In this document: piece after piece, positions 13,126 through 25,344 of the stretch
How the letters are laid out: the number at the start of each line of letters is the position of its first letter
How positions within the stretch are numbered: position 1 is the stretch's first letter
Origin: Trichoplusia ni
Taxonomy: Eukaryota > Arthropoda > Insecta > Lepidoptera > Noctuidae
DNA: 64,000 nt
NCBI RefSeq assembly: GCF_003590095.1
Contig: NC_039482.1
Span: forward strand, 13,657,657 to 13,721,656
Reading direction: 5' to 3'
Translations under genes and position numbers: made by a program
The notes under the pieces: generated by a model
Told to the model about the DNA's origin: nothing
What the model saw: the letters and a program-made list of their open reading frames with translations, nothing else
The model's database searches: none

Positions 13126-15459
13126 TAAAATGTTATGAATAAATATCGAAGCAAAGTGAAACAGATACACTCAAAGAAGTTTGACTCAAACGTTATGTAT
13201 TTATTTGAACCGTTTGATAACCGTTTGAAATTCTTCAAGCTAACTGCCATCCAGTGACAAATGAGATAGAAACAACAATCATATTTAATTAACAAAAAAC
13301 AAATACAACCGACTTCAAATATTGCTAAAAAATATATAACGCTACGAAGCAAAACTAGATGAAATTATTATGGCACCAAATCACAGCTAGTTCAAGTTAA
13401 AAGAATCAACAAGATTGGTTTATCCAGTTCGAAGTTCTGAGGTAACAAATATAAAAAAGTGAGAACTTCGTATCTAAAGGCGGTTGAAAAAAGGAGAATT
13501 TCATCAAAAGAGTTTTAAGCACATGAAATTTTGTACAATCGCTGCGTAAACTATCAAATATTGGTCTAACCAAAAACTAATCATAACTTTATCTGAGAAA
13601 TCATTAACATATAAAGTATTTTGTACCATAACTAATAATATTATAATAAATAGTGTATATTACAGTTCTTTCAATGCCTGTTGGACACTCTTGAGAGTTC
13701 ATTGATGCATCACTAAGTGCTTCAGACCCCTTGTGTGTGAAAGGGGTAATGTTACACGAAGTGCGGCCAACGTTGCGCATTTGAAAGCAATCAATTATAT
13801 ATCATGTTATTATTTTAAAATATTATTAAGTGTGTAATGAATATGAGAGGAAAAAAAGGTTTAAAATAATAAAAAAATTGCATCATTTAACATAATTATC
13901 TGCTGTTAAAGATCTTGCCTAGTTTTACCAAGTTTCAAAATTCAACCCTCGCACGGTTGAGTTTTTTTTCCTTATGAAGTCACTGCACAATTTTAAACAT
14001 CAACTTGTTCCTATCTACAAACAAGTTTTATTAAATAATTAAACTAATCCCCATCAATTTCTTCGAAGGGTTTAGCTAGACACGCATTAAAAGTACCGTA
14101 CAAGCCATAAGTAGGTGTCAACCCCGGTCAACCCCAAACTGGTGGGAACTCATCCCCTAATCCTCGGTGCTCAAAGGTCAGGGGGCGAGTAGGGCTGATT
14201 TATATAACTTGCCCACCTGGTTGGCAAACGTATCCGAGACGGTTTTATGTCGTTAGTAGGTATATTCAATATTAACTTGTAATATCTGGTTGAAGACATT
14301 TGTAAAATACATTTTTACTTTAAAAAATAAAAATCTAGATTTTTCTATTCATTTATCTGAGCCACAGATCTGTCTTTTTAGGTAAGAAAAAATACAATAG
14401 AATTTAAACCTCATTAGTTTTCATACGGTTAAAAATCACTTAGTATCATTTGATATAATACCTAATACTAACTAAAAGCTCACACTAACTAACTAATTGA
14501 AACTAAAAACTCATAATTACCGACTGGAAGTGAGTAGGAACACTAAACTCACACACTGCGACTTCAGCGGTACGGTAGTAACTTTTTAATTAGCTTTAAT
14601 TAGCACCTGTGTGACATAATGACACGTCGCAAAGTCTTGTGGACTTTTTTAAGTAACACTTAAGTGTCAGCTCTTTATTAAATGCTTACTCACCTGCTGT
14701 GGTAAAATATGCGAATAATTTTTCGGAGTGCAGTTTAGAAAATTAGATGTACTGTTTTTGATTACCAGTTAGTATTAAGAAGGATTCCGAAACGTTTATT
14801 ATAACTGAAGAAAATATAAATTTTCGAACGAGTTAAATGAAATATTTCCATTGGTCATTAAAAATAAACTTAAGAATGCAGGTCAAGTGTGACTAGATCT
14901 AGTTACTGTTTTAAGGTTAAGCATAAATTTATTAAGACGTGTCTAAAGTGCAGTTTTTTTCTTACTGACTTAGATACATACAAACAATTTATGTCAAAGA
15001 AGAAATCAATAAGCCATTTACTATTTCAAATACCAATGCTCTAAATTTGAAATACTTCTACAAATTGCCTTACATCAAAGTCATGATACATCAACATCTA
15101 GCATTCTATATTCAAATTTAACATTTTACATTAGTAAAATCTTTTGTACACGCCCGTTTATAGTACTGGCACGTTATAATAATCTATGATAGCGAAATAA
15201 GAGGTCTTTGTTATACTGTGGCACTAGCGTCAAAACTCCACTAAACTAATTTAGTGTTTCTGGCAGTACCAACCTACAAGTTTGACGTACGAAGAACTCT
15301 AAGTTGGAAACTTAAGTATTTGGGATTGTGACGCGAAGTACGTGAAGTTTAGTCTGTCAAACTTTCACTGGGGCTTAAGTTCGGCTAAGATTGCTGTCGT
15401 AGTAATGATATTTGCAATTTGGTGAACTTTTAAATTAACTAGATTTTATGAAAATTATT

Positions 15460-15511
15460 GAAAGATTAATTAAAATTTCAAAAGAATCTTTGAAATTTTA
15501 ATTAATCTTTC
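15460..15511. repeat. Perfect 23-bp inverted repeat (hairpin)
   Basis: The arm at 15460-15482 (starting GAAAGATTAATTAAAA) is the exact reverse complement of 15489-15511, with a 6-base spacer (AGAATC). The arms are AT-rich. It could form a short hairpin in RNA or a cruciform in DNA, or be the remains of a small inverted-repeat element. Confidence 0.85.
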
Positions 15512-18250
15512 TTATGTCGTCAAATTTAAGTAGAACCATGGACAGTAAATTATAAACATGGATGAGAGAGTTTATAACTTGCAGTGAAGTAGGTAGAAAC
15601 GGTTATTAATATGATACCAAAAGAAAGTTAGAAAACAAACAATTCTTAACTGATTAATGGGTACCGCCTTGTTTTGGTAATTGTGTAAGAAAGACGCGTC
15701 CTGTTCCCACCTGCTTTATTAAAAACTAAAACGGCCATACATAGACACATCAATCACATTTACCACCGCTCTAACCGTTGAAAATCAAGCCGGTCTGCTT
15801 CTCAAAACAAAACGCCATTTTGAAAAATCACATCAACAAAACTTGTTCTCGTTTCAAAAAGTCGACAATACATTTGAAATGCCTTACTTTTTTCGCGAGG
15901 CACAGGGGTTCAGCTTACAGCCACGGTAACAATGAAGGGTAGTCTCCAGACGTTTAAAAATGGCAATAGTTTATTGTTAGGTATATCGTAAAGATTTATA
16001 TTGTTAGGAATAGGTTATAAAATATTTTACGTCTCTATTATAGAGTCGGGATAATGATTTTGATATTAATCTGTAATTTGGATGGTATACGACTATTTTG
16101 CGATGTAATAAAGTTAGTCAGTTTGCTTTAGAAGTTTGAGTTAGTCACAAGGGCCATGCGAGTATTTTATGAGATACCTTTTTAGTTATGGTAACGCTAA
16201 TATTCTCTCTTATTAAACAAAAATATAGATATGAGGTCGTTTTCGATATTACTTTGTTCTGTTCTTGTTTGTGAATTCGTATTCGCCAGTCCTTCAATTC
16301 CATATCACCTTATATCATATTAAATAATTAATTTGTGTGATACTTATTTATTTTCCTTTTTAAAATTATTTTCGACGAATCTTTCACTGCACCTCTTTCT
16401 ATGACCTACGGAACAACAAAAAATACTGAATTATTAAAATTAACGCGGCTATTTAAAGTACAATACAAATACCGTTATATTAAATCACATTATAAATATA
16501 GATTAAAGCGAAACTTCTGCTACATCACCTATCTCATACAAAAAGTCATGAACTCCATAAATTAATCGACAATACATAATCAAAGACTGAATACAGGCCC
16601 ACCCCTTATTGCCGTCGTAAATTTCCCACAAGGACTGCCGTGTTCCTTGTCACAAATAAATCATACCATTTACATGTACTTGGTACAAAAAAAACTAGAT
16701 CGGAACCGACTTAACAAAACGTCTCCTTAACAAATAATTTCAACCCCTGAATTCAAATATTTCAACCCTATTTTGGTGTGTTAAGGTTGAGTTTGCAATG
16801 AGGGGTTGGGATATGGGATGGGTTCGCGAATGCCTCGGACGCATCTTCCCATTTCGCACACTTCCTTAAACAATACCGCGAGAGCAGTTCGGGGCAACAA
16901 AGGGATGAACTTACTCCAGATTGTGTAACAATAAATATTATTACTCCAATTTCCGAACGCCGAAAGGTGAGCGATTGTTGGGTTAACAATAGTTTCAATT
17001 TAGTATAGGCAAGGGCTTGCTACCTTTGACATAAAGACATCTGCTATTTTTTATGTCTCCTTATTATTTTTGGGGAAGAATAATATTGGATTTTGCGATG
17101 TTCGAGAGATCGAGTTTTGATTGCCACGTTTACTTTGAAAATATAACGTTAAAAAATAATGACGTGTTATTTTAATGTCTTAGTATTTTTATTGAGAAAC
17201 TACCAGAGAATTTCTCTCGGTGAACCTGAAAAATACATGAAGTTTAAAAACAGTAAAATTTCGAAGAATAAAAATTGTTTCATTTACGGTCTGTAACTAA
17301 TAATCACTTTAATTAAAAACAACATATAATTTGATGGTCAACTAACTCCTCTATCACGCATTCTCTACAACTCCACATTCACCTAATCCCTGTATTTTTT
17401 ACACCAAAAAGCACGTGCTTCTGCATATCTTGACGTCATAGACAGTTAACAGCGGCCATATTGTCAACCATCACACCGCAATAGCATACTGCAATCAATC
17501 CTATGGACTATCGAATAGATTTCTATAATCATTATTAAAATCAATCGGTAAGAGCTAACAAAATCAACAAATATTCCTCAATCAGTTGTTGTAACTTAAC
17601 AATCAATGTTGCTACTTCTACAATTTATAGCTATGGGTTTGTCACAGCGGGCATCATGCCTTTTCACACTGCCCTGCGTCCGAGGGATGAACATCGTTTC
17701 CCATGCCTACAAACTTAAAAAAAAGTTAATAAAAATTAATTCCAGTAACCATTTTACGGGTTACAAATTTGTTAGTAAATGTTAGTTTTAATTAGGCTTA
17801 TTAATTATAGTGCTGGGCTTTTATTGACGTGCTTAGAGGTAATTGTAGGGTAAGCCTGCTTTCTTTAATATTGGGCCAATAAACTGTGTTACAGCTGGTC
17901 TTGTTGAAAACTTTTTCGTTACTAAGCTTGTGCTTAGATCTATGGGAATTTTACTAGACTTTTTAATTTTCTTGTACCTATAAGTTGTTGTGGCTTGGAA
18001 CAGTAAATGTGTGTGTTTCTATATTTGCGTGTATATCTTGATATTACACGCTACTAAAAAACTTCAAAAAGGGGTACTTTCTGACTAAGAAATAAGTAAA
18101 AACTTAAGTATAATAATGCACGTAGTTCAAAAATTCAAAAACTGTACATTGAAAATTCCTTAAAATAACAACCTTGAAATATGGTATCCAAAAAAGCTCG
18201 TTAAAATAACTCTAGTATGATTTTGATTCATAGTCGGTATACTACGACCC

Positions 18251-18264
18251 TCGCGCATGCGCCA
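18251..18264. promoter_or_regulatory. NRF-1-like palindromic site
   Basis: CGCGCATGCGCC matches the NRF-1 consensus YGCGCAYGCGCR at 11 of 12 positions. The insect homologue of NRF-1 is Erect wing. Context is AT-rich DNA with no exon nearby. Confidence 0.35.
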
Positions 18265-18821
18265 TATGGTCAAAGATTTACAGATAACACCCTGTTGGCC
18301 GCACGACGTTAAATAGACACCGTTTTTTGACCTACGCAACAATATTTTGTAATATTAAATTAGTTTTTTTACTGCCTTTACCTCGCAACTGTCATCCTGA
18401 CGCTCGACTAGGTTGTGATAACTGATGACGTAATTGACGCGAAAATAGGAAAAAAATTGCCAACTCTTAATATTTTTTTAAACAGTTGAAATTTATCAGA
18501 AATTCGATGTAGGTAATTTAGAAAAATGTCTCTTATAACACCTTTCATTATAACAATTAGAAATCGTAATAGAAACAGCATGTGCTCGGCAATTATCAAG
18601 ATCATTATGATGACACTTGAGTGTCAATCGTAAACTCTTTGATATCATAAGGAAGTGTGTTTAGAAGATATGGTATAGAAATATGAAGAACTTTAGAGGA
18701 TTTTTGCTGCCTCGGAGACTTTACATTTATTTTTTTGTCTTGAAATCGAAATTTTGTGTGCAATAAAATCGTCTAAGCTTGAGCATAAGTTCATTTAGGC
18801 ATTTCATTTAAGCGTCTTGGA

Positions 18822-18839
18822 CTAACCTAACCTAACCTA
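18822..18839 (-). repeat. Short interstitial telomere-type repeat
   Basis: Three uninterrupted CCTAA units plus partial flanking units correspond on the minus strand to TTAGG, the insect telomere repeat. At this length chance or a repaired break are both possible. Confidence 0.5.
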
Positions 18840-18946
18840 TTTTTTATTGACTTTTACATAGTTTTATCACCAAATCGACTTACCAAAATACAATTGAAGT
18901 CAATACATCTCTAATTACATAATTGTGCTGTAATAGGCGGCACTTA

Positions 18947-19040
18947 TCGCGCATGCGTAGTGCGCACGCATCGGGTGGGGGTGTGGGGCAGCTGCGCGTG
19001 CGCCGCTTAGCATGGGAAATTAGTGTTTAGAGTAAATTCA
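18947..19040 (+). promoter_or_regulatory. NRF-1-like cluster, candidate promoter
   Basis: Three GCGC(A/G)YGC-type words lie within 60 bases (18948, 18961 and 18993) in a GC-rich island surrounded by AT-rich DNA. About 40 bases further on is a possible donor, CAAG|GTAGTA, at 19040/19041. NRF-1-type sites usually sit in TATA-less promoters, so this could be an upstream first exon. No transcript support. Confidence 0.25.
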
Positions 19041-22000
19041 AGGTAGTATTAATGTTGTTTTTATGGTAATATAACGGTAGGTCGGATTTTGACCTTTGAC
19101 CTCGAGTCTTACTGTTTAAATACTTGATTTGATTTGATTTGAAAAATGCCTATAAAAGCTAGCAAAATGATAGTATATAAAATATTTCTACTCATATAAT
19201 TAATAATTTTAAGGAAATAATACCTTTCTAAGTATTCCACAAAAGAAAAAAAAATGTCTCAGTTAATATCTTTTCTCTTTAACAATTACCAAGACCTAGC
19301 TAAAGTCACCGCAGGCTATCAGGCTGTCTTAGCTTTGAAAGTCGTGATAACATTAGTTAAAACCAATTTTCTTTTAATGTATTAAAATAACTAGTTAACT
19401 TAAAATTACTTTTAACATTAAAAATATGTATGTATATTCTTGTCAATATTTTTCTCGTCTTAAAGTAAACTGATCCAAGAGGAAAATTAATATTATAATT
19501 AATTTCGATTGCAATGCTCTAAGTTAGCCCATCTCTGACGTTGCTATGGGTTTTCGACGTTAAAATATAGTCCCAACTCAAAGTCAAAACTATATGAAAC
19601 CTTTATCAAACAATACATTATTAATGTTTTCACAATAATATTAACATTCACCAAGATTATTAATCTATACTTTATCTTTAATAATATGTATGTGTATAAC
19701 AAAAGTTGAAAAGTTCGTTTGTTAGAACCCGCTTATCTCAGAAACTTCATGTTTGATTTGAAAGAAAAAAACAGTGTTAGGTAGCGCAATTTTTGAGGAA
19801 GGCGTGGTGATGTATAACACCCCGCTTTGATTCATTGAAGCAGTGCAGTAATAAAACATGTTACAAAACCGAGACGAAATTGTGTCGAATAAAAAAATAT
19901 AATCCGATTTCAATAACGCCCGAATACATTTTCAAAACCACGCGAACGAAATCACGCGCGTCGACTAGTATATAGTTGTAAATTAACAGGTTACTAATTA
20001 AAAACAATTGGTGTAAGAATAAAACATACGTAGAGTATTAATTACAGCACGTGTCAAAAACAGGTGTATTTACAAATCTATAGATTGTAAACGACTTGTT
20101 TTAAAAGGTTTAGCTAGTAATTATGTACGTCTGTCTATGATATCAATATTGTGACGTAAGAGGCACAGGTGTGAGGACTTGGGTATGGATTTGATGAGAA
20201 GGAGATTGGTTTTAAATGGAGCTGTGTTGGTGGAAATATTATGCACGGTACACAATTTTGGTTTTTGGTGATATTAATGTGAATCGAAGAAGAAATTAGT
20301 AGATGGTACATTAAATATGTACATTAAAGTAAATAATAAGTTAACTCTTCTTTGATAAACAAACCTGAAAAACCTATTCCTCAATTGTTTGAAAACTTAT
20401 ATTTACAACGAACCATTGTTTTCAGATAATTTATTCACTGATTACAACCACAAACGTGCCCCCTCCCGTCAACGTGACAAATGACGTCACGAAACCGGAA
20501 CCAATAATAAAATACAGAAATGTCCCCAAACATGTCAAATTTGAATTCCATTATTGAACCATAAAACTCTGGGTTCAGTACAAACGGGTGCTCTGAATAA
20601 TTCATGACAGCGCCACCTGCCGGCCAACCGACAAACTAACGTTTGTTACCATAAATTATGTGCTAATAAATATTTGATTCGTTCGTAGAAACTATTAGAC
20701 TATGGAAAGTGGGAGTGGAAATTTGGGAAATCGTTTAAGCACGAAACTTTGTAGAGTTCGTAATTTGTATGTTAATAATGTATTTTCATGGAACTGTTAA
20801 TATTTTGTAGTTAGTTGTAATATTGTTAGTACCGTATTTAAACTTGTAAGACTAGGCTTGCGATATAGACATTTTTAACAGAGCTCATGGCCTCACGCTA
20901 AACATTTTAAGAAAAACAAATATGAAATGACAAAGCAAACTTGTAGAAGCGAAAAACATTTGCCAAAATGACAAAACAAGACACAATTACTGATATTTTG
21001 ACAGTGATAACCCCAAGTTTTTGCCATCCCCGCATAGAATCTAAAAAAATACACATCAAGAAACCCATCCTCATAATCCAGAAGAACAACCAAAGAGGTT
21101 AAATTCAAAACACGATGAAGATTAAACCTCTTTTCTTGTCAAGAACTTGAAGTAACACCAACTGGCCTTGTCCTCTTTCCGGGGCAGTGGGACAACTCGA
21201 TACGCCATTGTCTTAATAGTCAGACAACTCCACAACCCCTTTCGTCAGAGATTGCCGATAAGACTTATCAACGGTTTTCATTATTTGTGGCTTCTCAAGG
21301 AGTACAATAAGGAAAAACTTTTGAAATTGTATGTGTTTTGTTTTTGATAATACTTTTGTATCGTATGTTATCATTTTGAAAAGGTCCTAGATATTAGTCC
21401 AGATTGATTTCAATGCCGTTGAAGTTAGCTATTGTGTTGAGGCACTGCCTTTCTCAGGCTAAAGGAACTTGTATCTCAGGTAAAATCTTTTAAACTCTAT
21501 CTAAAGTAAGATCAACGTGCATTGAGTAAGCAACAAACACATCGTGGCAATCGTTGAATTCAATGCAAGACGACAAAAACATCCGGCCGCCTTGGCGCGG
21601 AACTTCAAGACAAAGCCGATCGTCTCCCTGTAACTTTATCTCAAAATCAAACCGATACAATCCTTATCGCAACAGCATAAAGCTCCAATTTCATTACAAC
21701 CAACTTTCTCCTAACTTATCTCCTCATCATGTATCCCCAATTTTCCCTATCACTTACATAATAAAGGCCGAAATTGCCCATCTAGATCATTCGATTAACT
21801 TTGCAGACCCTGTAACCGCTCTGCAAATTCGAAAGATTCAAATTTTAAATCCGCTAAAACGTGTTCCGTTCTATTCAGCCGGCATCGTTGACTCTCGGCA
21901 CACACCATTCGTTTCAAAAAGTATTTAATTCTTAAATATAAACCTTATTCCTACGTGAGTTTGTCATTTAAATACTATATCGGCCAGTACAGACTTAGCG

Positions 22001-25000
22001 CTCAATAAGAAAAAAATCTTTTTTGTTTGGCGACCCCACGTTTCGCGAGTCGAGACGTGCATTCGATATTAAAAAATGCTTCAGAAAAGTCTTAAATTCA
22101 ATAGTAATTTGGTTCTGAATAGGTAGGGAGTGGATAATGCAAGTACGCCCTGTTTTTGCGGTGTTGTATTTAGTACGCGAATTTCTCGGCTCGCATTGTG
22201 TACACACTGGTTTCTTGCCCAGCATGAGTCTGTCACAGTACCGTGAATTTGAATGGAGCGACCGAGTTTCTAATTACACAGTCAATTTGGTAGGTAAAGC
22301 GAGAAATATGAGTTATTGCCCTGGCCCGTAACCAAGATGAAATCGGGCATATTTAATACGCGACAATGGATCGGAAATTTTTGTTAACAGCTTAGCATAA
22401 TAATGCGCGTATTTGATTGTATTTTAAAGCGATTAGTCCGTGATTAGCCCTTAACAACTGCAGTTTGAGGAATTAAAATTCGTTTGTTTTGCAAATTAGG
22501 CCGTGGGGATGTGGTATTACGTAACACGTGGTTTCATTTAAGTTTTGTTACCTGCAGTTCTTTTAGATACTATTATGTCGAAATGCAGAAATGTTTCGTT
22601 AAATGAGAAACGGAAACAATTGATTGCTTTTTGAAACTTAGGCATTCTGTGAAAGAAAATCAAAGTTGTTTCAATGTTAAAATTGCTTACAAGTCGGATT
22701 AGTTTGCATAGACTCAGTTACAAACATACCAACAAGAAAACGTAGAAAATTGATCAGCTGTTATTAATACAGATACCGGTAATAATAAAGCTGAAAATAA
22801 CTCTACTACAGCCAATTATCTGTCAGACGAGTCTGTTGGACTTAGATGGATTATTTTTGAGAAAGCCCGACAATCCATTCATGAGCAACAAAAAGCCAGT
22901 GAGTCTGACAACCGGTCTGCGATGATATTGCGAAGGTCAGATAATAGCCTCTTTGTGTGAAATATAGATGTACATGAGAAACTGTTGCTAAGCGGAGAGA
23001 GTATGCAGAAATACGCTTTTGAACTTGCATGAATAAAAAGTAAAGGAAGACGTTTGGATGTTTTGAAACTATGGAATTAAAAAAAAATGTGTGAGTATAA
23101 ATAATGCTAATGGTATAAATTGAAAGACTTTAGTTTTTTTCGATTTGAAGGTTAGAACTGCAAAAGCTGTGATATTTCTAAGTGTCAAATATGAAATAAT
23201 TATTATGGTTGTGATGAGGAAATCATAAATTAAATAATTAATCGATTATTGAATAAAAAATTGTCACCAATTCATAACGTAAATGTGTTAAATTGGGATG
23301 CAAAGAGCTTAGAATGGTTACGAATTAAAATGGTTTTCGTTTTAAAACCCATGGATCTCAAATCAATTACATTCGGTACTTAACATCTCAACTTTCGCCG
23401 TTTTCGTACAAATTATTGCACAACTGTAATAATAAACAATAATAATTAAAGAACTATAAACCAGAACGCGTGTTGATCGTTTTAGTGGCAGAACTGATGT
23501 TGTCAGTGCCACATACCAAATTGCATACGCTGTGATGGCGCAAATGGTGTATAACGGTAGAAAACAGTACCGTATTGGAGGCAATATGGCTTATGAGCTT
23601 ATTATATGCGTATCATGATACGTGGTTACATCAAAGTAGGTGTAAACGGATTGTGGAAAAGTAGGAAGTGTGTGTGATATAAATTGTGTTATTTCTTATG
23701 GCACTACACTTATCACCTCATGATCTTGTAGACGATGTAATCAGACTTTGCAATTATGTACTATAGAATTTAAACCTATTTACAAATGTGTAGTTGCCTT
23801 CAGTAAATTTGGTGTTTTGACAGCTTAAATTTCTAGAATCCTTAATCTGGGTAATCGAAAACCCATTTTTTTACCAATAATTGCACGAATCCAAAAAACT
23901 TCCTTCTAAATTTGCTTTCATAACTCGAAATTCCGCGTGAAATTGATCCATTTATTACGGACATCTTTCATATAAAGTCCCGTGAAGGAATCACAAGAAT
24001 TTACCTTCGCGCCTAGATGATATGCGTTCACGCGATCCTTGCCTTTACTACGAATTCTTAATATTAGCGTTGTTGAGGCCAGCGTAGAAGTGAGATGGGG
24101 CATTACAGAGCGTGTGGCATCTCGGTCTTACAACGACAAAAGTTCGGTTTTATATGGTCATAGTACATGACCGTGCTAATGTTAATGTGATAAATAATAC
24201 CCCTGTTATATGTTTATAATAGGCGTATCAAAGATTTGTGGATGCTACCTTTATTTTTATAGGTTCTTCCTAGATTGGCATATTTATTATTATTATTTAT
24301 TATTCCTTACGTTATGAAAAACAAAGGGTATGGGGTTTTGTTTGAGTAATTCTCTTATAAATTTATCTTCAATTAATGATCGTACTGCAGGAGAACACAG
24401 AAATCCTTGAGCAAGCAAAATGCGGTCTTCTTTCGGCCAAAAATTCTAGGTAGGTATTTAACTTGGTAATTAAAATAGAAAACTTTAATTTCTATTATTC
24501 GACATAGGATGTATCCTAATATATGTCACAATTTTACGCATATATATTTCATTTATTCAAGTACGACTTTCGCAGTACTAGCAATACAATTGGCTTTAGA
24601 TTCAAAAATTGTTTCATCTTGTTCAAGTATTTCATCTTTATCAAGAGTTTCATCTTCAACAATTTCTTTTTCATACTCTTTGTGTTTGACTGTGACCCTT
24701 GAAGCGTTAAATATAAAAAGCTATCTGTTGACCCCATTGCGGCTGTTTGGTTTTCAGCACTTAAGAGTTTCAGTTTCATTTACAGCGAGGGAGCGAGGGA
24801 TAAATATTATGTTATTTTATTGTGTGATGAAGTAGTAGTTTTGTTTTGTTATATCATTAGGTTTGTCTTTAAAATATTAATATAAACTCTGTTCTTTATG
24901 TGGTCAATTGATTTGAAACAAATGAAGTTACAACTATGCAGTCCAGGATGCAGTTTTTAACTAGTCTTACCTTGGAAGGCATTCAATTAGAGTTCTGAAA

Positions 25001-25344
25001 GTGACGGAAATATTTTATTAAAATGATTGGATTAGTTTTTTCTACGACTAGGATTGATTGCTTGTAATTATTAAGACTATCAATACTGTCTTCAATCAAT
25101 TAATAACTTTGCCTCGTGCGTGCGAATATGTATCGAATGTACGGTATAGTTGGATTCTGATTATGGAATCAATCATACCGACGTTGATAGATGTATGGTC
25201 ATCAATATGTTGGGGAAATATTGTGTCAATATGTGAAAAAAGGGTTTGAAAGTGGTTTTCCGTTTTTAGGCTGTTTGTTATCTTTACTCATAATTTAATA
25301 AATCAAATAAAGCATTTCTTAAATAGCTTTTTTCTTTCTTTCAG
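19041..25344. other. No gene seen; CTCF-like site inside
   Basis: About 6 kb with no exon I can support. A CTCF-like word lies at 20607-20623. A possible 59-base 5'-UTR exon, 24391-24449 (acceptor TACTGCAG, donor CTAG|GTAGGT), cannot be confirmed. Open frames near 21554-21928 and 22137-22331 resemble no protein I know. Confidence 0.4.
20607..20623 (-). promoter_or_regulatory. CTCF-like insulator motif
   Basis: On the minus strand the bases read CCGGCAGGTGGCGCTGT. This contains the insect CTCF core AGGTGGCGC and differs by one base from the mammalian long consensus core (CCASYAGRKGGCRS). A single site, without binding data. Confidence 0.45.

Larger units (their letters stand above)
9132..18250. 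other. No gene seen apart from the repeats listed
   Basis: About 9 kb of AT-rich DNA with no coding exon I can support. It contains the repeat scraps at 10316-10480, a relative of the 5161 MITE at 13085, a perfect hairpin at 15460, and a GC-richer patch near 14100-14220 with a nuclear-receptor-like half site (TCAAAGGTCA). Confidence 0.45.

Noticed and set aside
16768..16998. 76-codon minus-strand frame in a GC-richer patch
   Set aside because: No domain and no splice or promoter context; length is expected by chance.
21554..21928. 124-codon plus-strand open frame
   Set aside because: First codon is not ATG (Met at 21563), no recognisable motif, no splice context and low-complexity composition. 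Left as chance.
24391..24449. Possible 5'-UTR exon with acceptor and donor
   Set aside because: Both sites are plausible but there is no coding content or other support. Kept only as a note in the upstream stretch.
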